Virus record (IMG/VR): IMGVR_UViG_3300042337_000317
Location: 1 to 39,893 of that record
From: a virus
DNA length: 39,893 nt
Strand: one strand, 5' to 3'
In this document: positions 29,972-36,909 of the stretch, one piece after another
How the letters are laid out: the number at the start of each line of letters is the position of its first letter
Position numbering within the stretch: the first letter of the stretch is position 1
Translations under genes and position numbers: made by a program
Notes under the pieces: model-generated
What the model saw: the letters and a program-made list of their open reading frames with translations, nothing else
Databases searched by the model: none
Told to the model about the DNA's origin: nothing

Positions 29972-30392
29972 CGTGTCACCTTCCTGTTAGGGGCCGGGGC
30001 CAATCCCCAGCCACACCCGGAAGGCTACACGAAAACCCGGTCGGAGTGGGCGCCTCGAGGTCGCCTCGAGAGAGGGTCGCTCGAGCCCCCGCCCGGGCCC
30101 CCGGAACCCGGCAGTCCCGGCTCGAGTGAACGCTCGAGCGCTCGAGCCCCGGGGCTCCGGGTCGCCGGGGCCCCGGGAGGCCGGGAGAACGCCGCTCAGC
30201 GCTTCTGGCGTGCCTGTAAATCGGCAATCCGGGCGCGAAAAATCGAAATCAAGGTCTACCAACGACAACCAGGAAGTAGATTCCCTAACTGGCCCAAAGC
30301 ACCCTGGACAGGGCAGTAGTAATCGACCCCACACGAAGGCGGGGCTGCGGGATTACTTGGTCAGGAGGAAACGACCCTGCGGGGTCGCGGGG
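29972..30392. other. Noncoding GC-rich structured region
   Basis: 421 bases with no convincing gene. 30030-30190 is extremely GC-rich, with CTCGAG words (including CTCGAGCGCTCGAG at 30133) and CCCGGG-type palindromes. 30302-30313 holds CCCT-ggac-AGGG. 30318-30357 forms a hairpin with outer arms AGTAATC and GATTACT and inner CCCC and GGGG. Probably the control region of the leftward small-gene operon, or an origin; no promoter was recognised. Leftward frames of up to 115 codons exist here but lack start sites and a normal composition. Confidence 0.5.
30369..30387 (-). terminator. Probable terminator after the micro-membrane gene pair
   Basis: On the minus strand CGACCC (30387-30382) and GGGTCG (30377-30372) form a 6-bp stem with a 4-nt loop, followed by TTT, five bases behind the stop of the 24-aa gene. 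It would end the short leftward unit 30816-30393. Confidence 0.55.
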
Positions 30393-30467
30393 TTAGCGGC
30401 GGAAGGGCCAGAGAAGGACGGCGAAATACACCGCCATCACAACGACAACTAGAACCCACTCGTTCAT
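30393..30467 (-). CDS. 24-aa membrane peptide
   Basis: ATG 30467 overlaps the previous stop (ATGA). It begins MNEWVLVVVVMAVYFAVLL and ends WPFRR: one TM helix with a basic end. A terminator hairpin follows. It is very short, but coupling and composition support it. Confidence 0.6.
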   Translation of the reverse strand: MNEWVLVVVVMAVYFAVLLWPFRR

Positions 30468-30550
30468 CTGCGAGGAGGTCCGGCGATCAAGATCAGCATC
30501 GAGAGATAGACAGCGACGGCTGCGAAAGTGAGAGCGATCTCGACGGCCAC
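30464..30550 (-). CDS. 28-aa membrane peptide
   Basis: GTG 30550 overlaps the previous stop (TAGTG). It begins MAVEIALTFAAVAVYLSML and ends AGPPRR, one TM helix with a basic end. It forms a coupled pair with the 24-aa peptide. Function unknown; candidates are holin-type, exclusion or membrane-protein modulators. Confidence 0.6.
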   Translation of the reverse strand: MAVEIALTFAAVAVYLSMLILIAGPPRR

Positions 30551-30816
30551 TATCGACGCATCTTCTTCAACTGCTTGCGCTCGTACTGAAGCGCATCGCT
30601 GACCTCGCGGAGTCGGCCGTCGTACTCTGGTCCGCCCCAGGCAATCTTGCCGATGGCGGAACGGATCGGTCGCATCGCGTCTTCAAGGGAGCGCAGCGTC
30701 TTCTCGATCACGCGGTCGCGATCCTTCGAGCCAGGCTTGTGCGAACGGCGAATGTCCTCGCGCGCTCGGCGGGCAGCCTCGGCGGTTTCCTGTGCCTTCT
30801 CTATGTGCGGGGTCAT
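30550..30816 (-). CDS. 88-aa charged helical protein
   Basis: Start ATG 30816 has CAGGTGG directly before it; an extension to 30885 lacks a ribosome site. Helical and basic (EKAQETAEAARRAREDIRRS, KQLKKMRR). It is divergent from the portal gene, with the copy-2 control element between them. Unknown. Confidence 0.65.
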   Translation of the reverse strand: MTPHIEKAQETAEAARRAREDIRRSHKPGSKDRDRVIEKTLRSLEDAMRPIRSAIGKIAWGGPEYDGRLREVSDALQYERKQLKKMRR

Positions 30817-30890
30817 ATCCACCTGTCGAATAGTACTAAGCGGCCGGGCGAAAAAGGCGCGGCCGAGAAACAGGCACCGTTTCACGGGCT

Positions 30891-30994
30891 GAAAACTGGG
30901 TTAAAAGCCCCAGAAGCAATTTGGCTTAAACACTTGATCTGCGGTTATTTACACACTGGGGGTCTATATAGACCCCCTGTGTAAATAAAACCGC
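30891..30994 (+). promoter_or_regulatory. Two-hairpin control element, copy 2 (rightward head operon)
   Basis: The 36-nt block at 30891-30926 matches copy 1 at 32 positions and holds hairpin B: CTGGG (30896-30900), an 8-nt loop, CCCAG (30909-30913). Hairpin A has outer arms TTATTTACACA (30945-30955) and TGTGTAAATAA (30978-30988), the 2-nt CT bulge, and a palindromic tip GGGGGTCTAT/ATAGACCCCC. GCGGTT/AACCGC (30941, 30989) can extend the stem. Hairpin A ends 57 nt before the portal ATG. Confidence 0.8.
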
Positions 30995-31031
30995 CTTGTT
31001 TCACGGACGAACCCTTCGTCGGGCGGGGCGA

Positions 31032-31037
31032 TAGACT
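31032..31037 (+). promoter_or_regulatory. Putative -10 box (TAGACT) before portal
   Basis: TAGACT is followed by 8 nt and the portal ATG at 31046, and the gene has no Shine-Dalgarno sequence. This is the pattern of a leaderless transcript. A small hairpin (GACGAA/TTCGTC, about 31006-31020) lies just upstream. No -35 box was found. Confidence 0.45.
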
Positions 31038-31045
31038 ACTTTTCG

Positions 31046-32467
31046 ATGGCGCAATTTTCTGACCTGATTCTCGGACGCTCTACCAGCAAGGCACTTCAGC
31101 CTACCAACCAGCCGACGCCGGACTTCGCCATTGGCGGGGGCACCCTGCGTGGCCGCAGACTCGCCGGACGCTCAGCCCAGCGTCACCTCGAAGCCTACGG
31201 CGGCAAGGACGCAATTGACTGGGTGATGGACTGCGTAGATCTCTACGCCAACACCGCCAGCAACGCCGACTACTACTTCCGCCGTGGAGACGAGGTTGTG
31301 GCCCCCCGCGCCGCTCTCAACAAGTACGATAACGCGGTAGCGGCTCCCGACGATCTAGTCAACCTCTTCTCCTCTCCCAACCCGTTTATGGACTACACCG
31401 AGCTGCTTGAGCTGTCGGTGATCGATCTTCTCGTTGCGGGCGAATTTATGTGGCTCAAGTTCCGGCCTGAGATCGAGACAGGCAAGCCGCTGGCGCTGTA
31501 CCGCCTGTCGCCTGCGCTGATCGAGATTGAGCTGAACGAGAACGACTATCCGGAGGCGTACGTCTATCAAGCTCCTGGCAGGACCGGCGAGCCGGTGCGC
31601 TTGAAGCCGGAGCACATCGTCCACGTCAAGCGCCCGAACCCCCACGACCCGTGGAGGGGTATGAGCATCATCGCGGGCAACCCTCGGATGTACGACATCG
31701 AACTCGCCCTCACGGAGTCAGTCGCCCAGTACTACGAGCAGTCCACGCGACTGTCAGGGGTGCTGGAATCGGATCGGTCCATCCCGCCTTCGACGTGGGT
31801 GAAGATCAAGCGTCAGTTCCAGCAGCTCTACTCCGGCCAGGACAATGCCTACAAGGTGGCGATGCTGGAACGCGGTCTGAAGTTCAAGCCGATCTCTGGT
31901 AACGCGGCCGAGGCGCAGTTCGTGGAGCTGTCGGGTCTTTCGAAGCAGCGCATCGCCGATGCGTTCCGCGTGCCGCTCCCGCTGCTTGGAGAGGTTGGCT
32001 CGGCCGACCGCCAGGCCGTCCGCGAGTCGCAGCGCATCTTCGACAACAAGACGATGCGCCCGTTCCTGAACCGCATCCAGGCGCAGGTGTCGCAGCAGCT
32101 CACGCAAGCCTGGGGTCTGGACTTTGTAATCGACTACGAATATGTGATGCCTATCGAGGACCGGCTCGACCTTGCCGCCTCGATGGCGACGCTGCCTGGC
32201 GTGCAGGTCAAGGACATCCGCGCGCAGGTCGGCCTGGAGCCGCTGGCGGTCCAGAAGGAGGAGTGGTCGAAGGTGGATGACGTGATCTTGAACCTGCCAG
32301 GCCAGGAGCAGAAGCGCGGCGGCTTTGCGGATCGTGCGATGGGCACCGAGGCCGGACGCCCGCCGGACCCGCAGAACACGCGCGAGTTCCCGCAGGACGG
32401 ATCGCTGCCCGAAGGCGCGGACGCTATGAACCCTAACGAGGAGGTGCCGAATGGCAGCCAAGCGTAA
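31046..32467 (+). CDS. HK97-family portal protein
   Basis: 473 residues. DAIDWVMDCVDLYANTASN, the LLVAGEFMWLKFRPE segment, HIVHVKRPNPHDPWRGMS, QRIADAFRVPLPLLGEVG and LTQAWGLDFVIDYEYVMP are all typical HK97 portal landmarks. The dodecameric portal forms the DNA gate at the capsid vertex and nucleates prohead assembly. It is the first gene of the head operon, not preceded by terminase. Its 3' end overlaps the basic-protein gene by 17 bases. Confidence 0.93.
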   Translation: MAQFSDLILGRSTSKALQPTNQPTPDFAIGGGTLRGRRLAGRSAQRHLEAYGGKDAIDWVMDCVDLYANTASNADYYFRRGDEVVAPRAALNKYDNAVAAPDDLVNLFSSPNPFMDYTELLELSVIDLLVAGEFMWLKFRPEIETGKPLALYRLSPALIEIELNENDYPEAYVYQAPGRTGEPVRLKPEHIVHVKRPNPHDPWRGMSIIAGNPRMYDIELALTESVAQYYEQSTRLSGVLESDRSIPPSTWVKIKRQFQQLYSGQDNAYKVAMLERGLKFKPISGNAAEAQFVELSGLSKQRIADAFRVPLPLLGEVGSADRQAVRESQRIFDNKTMRPFLNRIQAQVSQQLTQAWGLDFVIDYEYVMPIEDRLDLAASMATLPGVQVKDIRAQVGLEPLAVQKEEWSKVDDVILNLPGQEQKRGGFADRAMGTEAGRPPDPQNTREFPQDGSLPEGADAMNPNEEVPNGSQA

Positions 32468-32618
32468 GGCCAAGCCGAAGCGTGGTGCCCGTAACCGTGG
32501 CGGCGGCTCTTCCGGCAAGGTGCGCGTCAAGGGGCATACCCGCACGCCGCGCGGCCCGAACAAGGGTAAGAAGGCTGTGCGCGTCAAGGGGCACCGCCGA
32601 GCGATACCGCGCGTTTGA
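32451..32618 (+). CDS. 55-aa highly basic protein with KVRVKGH repeat
   Basis: ATG 32451 has AGGAGG 6 nt upstream, inside the portal end. The product is about 40% Lys/Arg with almost no acidic residues. KVRVKGHTRTPRG and AVRVKGHRRAIPR form an internal repeat, and the N-terminus is MAAKRKAKPKRGARNRGGG. It may bind DNA or RNA, for example as a packaged or head-associated protein. No known family. Confidence 0.75.
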   Translation: MAAKRKAKPKRGARNRGGGSSGKVRVKGHTRTPRGPNKGKKAVRVKGHRRAIPRV

Positions 32619-32624
32619 TAGTCT
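32619..32624 (+). promoter_or_regulatory. Putative -10 box (TAGTCT) before gene at 32631
   Basis: TAGTCT starts right after the previous stop and is followed by 6 nt and a GTG start. Same arrangement as before 33144. No Shine-Dalgarno sequence. Confidence 0.45.
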
Positions 32625-32630
32625 GCGCGT

Positions 32631-32945
32631 GTGACCCTTCAACACGAACTCGCTGACAAGCTGAAGCGCTTTGGAGCGGCCGCCGCCGAGGAGGGCGCGA
32701 GCTTCTACCCTGAGCCGTGTCGGCCGTCGGAGATCCCGCCGGAGCGGGCGCCGCGCCACAAGAACCTGATGGCGCCTTCGCCGAGTATGCAGGTGGCCTA
32801 CACCACCGGCTGCGGCTCGACCTCGCGGGTCGGCATCCCATACGCCTCCGGTAGCCTGCCAGGACGGATGGCGGGCGAGATCGGGGAGTGCGTGGTCTGC
32901 GCGATAGATGATCGGGCGTATGACTTCCCCAGGTTTGGGGGGTAG
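32631..32945 (+). CDS. Hypothetical protein in head operon
   Basis: 104 residues from GTG 32631. An acidic/basic mixed N-terminus (LADKLKRFGAAAAEEGASFY), a Pro-rich middle (CRPSEIPPERAPRHK), then a Gly-rich end with Cys pair ECVVC. Possibly a small head-associated or zinc protein. Probably leaderless. Unknown. Confidence 0.62.
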   Translation: MTLQHELADKLKRFGAAAAEEGASFYPEPCRPSEIPPERAPRHKNLMAPSPSMQVAYTTGCGSTSRVGIPYASGSLPGRMAGEIGECVVCAIDDRAYDFPRFGG

Positions 32946-32985
32946 CTTTGACCCTGAAAGACTATTTTTCGGGTGCTTCGCACCC

Positions 32986-32991
32986 TAGTAT
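32986..32991 (+). promoter_or_regulatory. Putative -10 box (TAGTAT) before gene at 32998
   Basis: TAGTAT is followed by 6 nt and an ATG. Directly upstream lies a perfect hairpin GGGTGC-ttc-GCACCC (32971-32985). No Shine-Dalgarno sequence for the gene. Confidence 0.45.
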
Positions 32992-32997
32992 TGCCGT

Positions 32998-33129
32998 ATG
33001 AAGTCGCCCCTGGCTCCTTTATTGCTAGTGCTTGCTGTAGTCCTAAGTGCTGGTGGAGAGCTGATTGCTGGCCTCTCTGTATGGGGCGTGGCTACGGCGA
33101 TTGAGATCGCGGCTCGCGTCACCCGCTAG
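32998..33129 (+). CDS. 43-aa membrane protein
   Basis: ATG 32998. It begins MKSPLAPLLLVLAVVLSAGG and has a second hydrophobic stretch (IAGLSVWGVATAIEIAA), ending VTR: one or two TM helices or a signal peptide. It sits alone between two putative leaderless promoters, inside the head operon. Unknown. Confidence 0.62.
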   Translation: MKSPLAPLLLVLAVVLSAGGELIAGLSVWGVATAIEIAARVTR

Positions 33130-33131
33130 CG

Positions 33132-33137
33132 TAGTCT
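33132..33137 (+). promoter_or_regulatory. Putative -10 box (TAGTCT) before protease gene
   Basis: TAGTCT plus 6 nt (gtaagt) precedes the protease ATG at 33144; there is no Shine-Dalgarno sequence. The hexamer is identical to that before 32631. Confidence 0.45.
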
Positions 33138-33143
33138 GTAAGT

Positions 33144-34769
33144 ATGGACGCAAAGGCTCCTTTTGAGTTTGAGATCGCGCTGCCGACCGAGAAGTCGGTT
33201 ACAACCGACGCTGGAGATGTCATCATTGAAGGCTATGCAGCGGACTTCGAAGTTGATCGCCAGGGCGAGGCGTTCCTTCCAGGAGCATTTGACGATGCCT
33301 GCAAGAAGGCCACTCGCGCGGAGATCCCACTACTCTTTGAGCACGATAACAACCGACAGCTTGGTGTTATTGAAGAACTCCGCGTGGACCCTGAGCGTGG
33401 TCTTTGGACACGCGCTCGAATCGCAAAAGCACAAGCTGGGACTTGGGCTGAAGATGTCGTCGATAAGGTAAGGCGCGGAATGATGAAGGGGCTGTCCGTT
33501 CGCGGCCTCTCGAAAGTCAAGATGACCGCCAACGGACCGAGGATCGGCACCATCGACCTCGCCGAGATTTCTGTGACGCCCGTTCCAGTTCAGCCAGGCG
33601 CGCTCTTTGCGGTCGCGCAAAAGTCTCTCGCCGCCGCCGAAGAAGACCTCGCCGCCGGTGAGATCGAGGTTGTCGAGGACGAAACAGAAAAGGCGCTGGC
33701 CTACTTTGAGGATCGGCTGGCAAGTCTGACCGCCGCCTTCGAGGAAGTGTCAAAGGCGATGCACGAGGGCGACCACTCGGAGGACTCCGAGGTGGACGAG
33801 GGGATGCTGGCTGGCCTGCTTGACCGCATCGGCCTCGCCGCGCAGGCCGGAGACGCTGAGATGCTGGCCGAGATCTTCACAATGATCGAGTGGCAGTCCG
33901 AGTGGGACGAGTCCGTGGACGATATGACTTACAAGGGCCGCGAAGAGCTGCCTGCGCTGCTTCGAGCTGTGGTCGAGGTCGCTAGAGCGGCTGGCGGTAA
34001 GCCGACCGCCGAGGATCTGCGCGCCGTCATTCCTTCCAAGAAGTCGATGGGCGACTTCACTGATCGTCCCTGGTCCGGCTCTTCGGCAGGCTACACCGAC
34101 GAGCAGTGGCGTCGCGCTTGTGTTCTGGATCGAGGCGCTGAGGCCGGAGAAGGCAAGCAGCGCTACGGGCTGCCGGTGCGCGAGCCGGACGGAACGCTGA
34201 ACTGCCGCGCCGTGGCCAATGCCCGCGCTCGCATCTCTCAGGTCAAGGGAGCCTCGGCCGAGGCTGTTGCTCGCGCGCAGCGCAAGCTCGACACCTTTGC
34301 CAAGCAGTGCGAGAACTATCGCTCGAAGTCGCTGACCGGTTGCGAGAAGTGTGACTGCATTGACTGCGCCAACTGCGACTGCATCGACTGCGACTGCGTG
34401 AACTGCAAGCCCCGACAGACTGAGAAGTCTGAGACTTGGCAGCGTAAGGAAGGGCAGAACCCAAAAGGCGGACTAAATAGTAAGGGTCGGGCCTCGCTCA
34501 AGGCGCAGGGCCAGAACATCCGACCTGGCGTAAAGAATTACTCGAAGGCGTCGGTCGCCAACAAAAAGCGCTGGATCTCCTGGGCGCTGCGCTTCTACAC
34601 CAACCCTTCCGGCCCGATGGTGGATAAGAACGGAAACCCGACTCGACTGGCCCTGACCGCTGCCGCCTGGGGTGAGCCGGTGCCAAAGACGCGAGCCGCC
34701 GCGCTGGCGATTGCCGCGAAGGCCCGACGCCGTAAAGCCGAACTCGAACGACAAGGAGCCTACAAGTGA
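33144..34769 (+). CDS. HK97-type prohead protease fused to Cys-rich and DUF6321-like domains
   Basis: 541 residues, more than twice a usual prohead protease. Residues 1-160 are the U35-type protease: GYAADFEVDRQGEAFLPGAF, LLFEHD with the catalytic His and MMKGLSVRG with the catalytic Ser. A long acidic linker follows (160-290), then a segment with DRPWSGSSAGYTDEQW and NCRAVANARARISQVKG. At about 395-420 stands a Cys cluster built on CIDCANCDCIDCDC. The C-terminal about 110 residues (QNPKGGLNSKGRASL, RFYTNPSGPM, LALTAAAWGEPVP) resemble DUF6321. It cleaves capsid and scaffold during maturation; the extra domains may be scaffold-like. Confidence 0.87.
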   Translation: MDAKAPFEFEIALPTEKSVTTDAGDVIIEGYAADFEVDRQGEAFLPGAFDDACKKATRAEIPLLFEHDNNRQLGVIEELRVDPERGLWTRARIAKAQAGTWAEDVVDKVRRGMMKGLSVRGLSKVKMTANGPRIGTIDLAEISVTPVPVQPGALFAVAQKSLAAAEEDLAAGEIEVVEDETEKALAYFEDRLASLTAAFEEVSKAMHEGDHSEDSEVDEGMLAGLLDRIGLAAQAGDAEMLAEIFTMIEWQSEWDESVDDMTYKGREELPALLRAVVEVARAAGGKPTAEDLRAVIPSKKSMGDFTDRPWSGSSAGYTDEQWRRACVLDRGAEAGEGKQRYGLPVREPDGTLNCRAVANARARISQVKGASAEAVARAQRKLDTFAKQCENYRSKSLTGCEKCDCIDCANCDCIDCDCVNCKPRQTEKSETWQRKEGQNPKGGLNSKGRASLKAQGQNIRPGVKNYSKASVANKKRWISWALRFYTNPSGPMVDKNGNPTRLALTAAAWGEPVPKTRAAALAIAAKARRRKAELERQGAYK

Positions 34770-35488
34770 AACGCCTAATCTCGACCATCGCCGTTGTTGC
34801 TTTCCTAGCCTTCCCCGCCACGGCCGGAGCCAACACGCAAACTATCTCCGCCACCGGCGCGCCGGTCAAACATCCAGCAAAGGCGTTCACGGCCGCCTCG
34901 CTGAATGTCATCACGAAGACCGGCCCCGACACTCCTGGCGCTCAGATCTTTCCGGCCACTCGCGCGCAGATCTTCTTCGACGATGACTTTGTATTCACGG
35001 CCGCTGGCTTGCCTGTCTGCCGCGCGGCGATTGACGGACTCAACACCGCGCTCGCTCGCGCCGCGTGCCCGAACTCGATTGTCGGGACCGGCGCAGCAAA
35101 AGTTGGGCTGGCAGGCTTTACCGAGACAGTTCTCGACGCAGAGATCACCGCCTTCAACGGCCCGCCAGTCAACGGGCGTCCTGTGCTGCGGCTTTTCTCT
35201 TACACTAACGCTGTCGCTCTAGGAACTGTGCTGACCGGCGTGCTGAAACCTTCCGGCCGCAGCGGTTACGGCAAGGTGCTTGATGTAAGCATCCCGACTT
35301 TGCCGCTCGGCAGCGCGATCATCGAGTTCCAGACAAAGGTGCAGCGCTCTTGGAAGTACAAGGGCAAGGTGCAGCACTACGTCAAAGCTCGTTGCGCGAC
35401 TCGTAAGTGGCGCTTCTCAGGTACCTTTACTTACGATGGCGCCTCCTCGAAGTCGGCTTACGCAAATCAAACTTGCCGGAGGGGCTAG
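34766..35488 (+). CDS. Secreted protein resembling Thermoleophilia host proteins
   Basis: 240 residues from GTG 34766 (GTGA overlap) with AAGGAG upstream. The signal peptide is KRLISTIAVVAFLAFPATAG. The mature part has paired Cys (GLPVCRAAIDGL with RAACPNSIVGTG), the VLDAEITAFNGPPVNGRP segment and an end KARCATRKWRFSGTFTYDG. This layout recalls a large family of secreted proteins of unknown role that I associate with Solirubrobacterales/Thermoleophilia. It probably came from the host and may alter the cell surface. A secreted non-structural protein between protease and capsid is unusual. Confidence 0.7.
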   Translation: MKRLISTIAVVAFLAFPATAGANTQTISATGAPVKHPAKAFTAASLNVITKTGPDTPGAQIFPATRAQIFFDDDFVFTAAGLPVCRAAIDGLNTALARAACPNSIVGTGAAKVGLAGFTETVLDAEITAFNGPPVNGRPVLRLFSYTNAVALGTVLTGVLKPSGRSGYGKVLDVSIPTLPLGSAIIEFQTKVQRSWKYKGKVQHYVKARCATRKWRFSGTFTYDGASSKSAYANQTCRRG

Positions 35489-35533
35489 GTTCCTGCGTTT
35501 TTGTCACGCGACCTGATTAGATTCTTAGTGCAA

Positions 35534-36895
35534 ATGGACTCTGACCTGATTCAGCAGATTGATGACAAGTTCGGCCCTCAGTTCGAGGAGCTGACCGAAA
35601 AGGCTTCCGAGCTTTCGGAGCGTCTGGAAGCAGACGATCACGATGGCGAGTCGGTTAAGTCTCTGACTGAGCAGATCGAGGGCATTGACGAGAAGGTCAA
35701 GGAATTGACCGCTTCTCGTGACGAGGAGATTCAGAAGGCTCAAGTCAAGAGCCTCAGCTCCGAGGTCACGACTCTGCGTGAGGCCATCAGCGCCGCTCGC
35801 GAGCCGCACGCTGACTTCGCGCTTGGCGCTGGTGAGTCGGCTGAGGTTGCTGAGTCGCCCTGGACCGACGAGTCCGAGAATCCCTCCTTCTTCGCAGACG
35901 CTCACAAGTCTCTGACCAAGAACGACTCCGCCGCGACTGCCCGTTGGGCCGAGGCGATGTCAAGCAAGACGATGACTCAATCCAGCGGCTCCGCCGGTGG
36001 TTATCTCGTCCCGCCGCAGGTTTCGAGCGAACTGCTCACCATCCGCGAGCAGGCTAACGTTCTTCGTCCTCTCTTTAGCCGCGTTCCGGTAACTTCGGAC
36101 ACGCTCCGCATCGCCGCCATCACCGGCGGACTGAGCGCAGGCTGGGTCGCCGAGCTGGCTGACAAGCCTGAGTCGGATATGACCTTCGGTGAGATTTCGG
36201 TCAACACCTTCTGGAAGGCCGGTATGTCGGTTGTTACGAACCAGCTTCTCAGGAACAGCCAGCCGTCGGTTGACCGCCTCGTGTACGAGGATCTGGCTAA
36301 GCGCCTTGCGGCTCTTGAGGAGATCTCCTTCATCAGCGGCTCCGGCAACGGCCAGCCGACCGGAATCCTGAACACCCCTGGCGTTCAGTCCAACTCCGCT
36401 TCTCTCCTGACTTCGAGTGACGTTGCTGATCTGCTCGACGAGATCGTGGACGGCATCACCGCCATTCACACCGAGTACTACGGCGCACCGAACGCAATCC
36501 TGATGCACCCGCGCACTTGGGGCCGCATTGTCAAGGAGCGTAAGGCCGACGCAACCGCTGAGTACTACGTCGGCAAGCCTCAGACTCGCGACAGCGTTGA
36601 CCCGATCCCAGGGTACAACGGCCCTCGCGGCAGCCTCTTCGGCCTCCCCGTCATCACCACCAGGAACGTCCCGACCAACCTCGGTGACAATGACAACGAG
36701 AGCCGCGTCATCGTCGGAAACTTCTCCGAGGGTCTGATCTTGGATCACGCCAGCATCTCGCTCGACGCTTCCGAGCACGTGTACTTCACTACCAACGCAA
36801 CCATCTTCCGCGCCGAGGACGCGGTAGGATTCACGGCCGCCCGTTACCCGAAGGCATTTTATGTCATCGGCGGATCGGGACTTGCCAACGGATAA
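35534..36895 (+). CDS. Major capsid protein, HK97 fold
   Basis: 453 residues from ATG 35534 (GTG 35528 is the alternative). Residues 1-100 form the coiled-coil delta/scaffold region (FEELTEKASELSERLEADDH), which the protease should remove. Then come the HK97 landmarks GGYLVPPQVSSELLTIREQA, GWVAELADKPESDMTFGEIS, ISGSGNGQPTGILN, AILMHPRTWGRIVKERKAD, SLFGLPVITTRNVP and FRAEDAVGFTAARYPKAF. A TAGATT box lies at 35518-35523, 10 nt before the ATG, so the leader would be only a few bases. Confidence 0.95.
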   Translation: MDSDLIQQIDDKFGPQFEELTEKASELSERLEADDHDGESVKSLTEQIEGIDEKVKELTASRDEEIQKAQVKSLSSEVTTLREAISAAREPHADFALGAGESAEVAESPWTDESENPSFFADAHKSLTKNDSAATARWAEAMSSKTMTQSSGSAGGYLVPPQVSSELLTIREQANVLRPLFSRVPVTSDTLRIAAITGGLSAGWVAELADKPESDMTFGEISVNTFWKAGMSVVTNQLLRNSQPSVDRLVYEDLAKRLAALEEISFISGSGNGQPTGILNTPGVQSNSASLLTSSDVADLLDEIVDGITAIHTEYYGAPNAILMHPRTWGRIVKERKADATAEYYVGKPQTRDSVDPIPGYNGPRGSLFGLPVITTRNVPTNLGDNDNESRVIVGNFSEGLILDHASISLDASEHVYFTTNATIFRAEDAVGFTAARYPKAFYVIGGSGLANG

Positions 36896-36897
36896 GG

Positions 36898-36903
36898 TAG
36901 GAT
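36898..36903 (+). promoter_or_regulatory. Putative -10 box (TAGGAT) before gene at 36910
   Basis: TAGGAT plus 6 nt precedes the ATG; no Shine-Dalgarno sequence is visible. It begins three bases after the capsid stop. Confidence 0.45.
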
Positions 36904-36909
36904 ACTGAT

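Larger units (their letters stand above)
26132..30146. repeat. CTCGAG/AGCTCG-rich island
   Basis: By my hand count about 80 copies of CTCGAG occur here in 4 kb; one or two would be expected by chance. Many are part of longer AGCTCGAG, GAGCTCGA or GATAGCTCG words. They lie in all reading frames of the leftward genes and also in the noncoding part at 30.03-30.15 kb, then stop abruptly. A lower density begins near 22.7 kb. The rest of the window has only scattered copies. Confidence 0.85.

Noticed and set aside
26132-30146. CRISPR array or simple tandem repeat as explanation of the CTCGAG island
   Set aside because: Spacing is irregular, units are only 6-9 bases, and most lie inside coupled genes.
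29987-30334. Leftward 115-codon frame in the noncoding region
   Set aside because: No ribosome site, Arg/Pro/Gly-biased composition from GC palindromes, and it is not coupled to the next gene.
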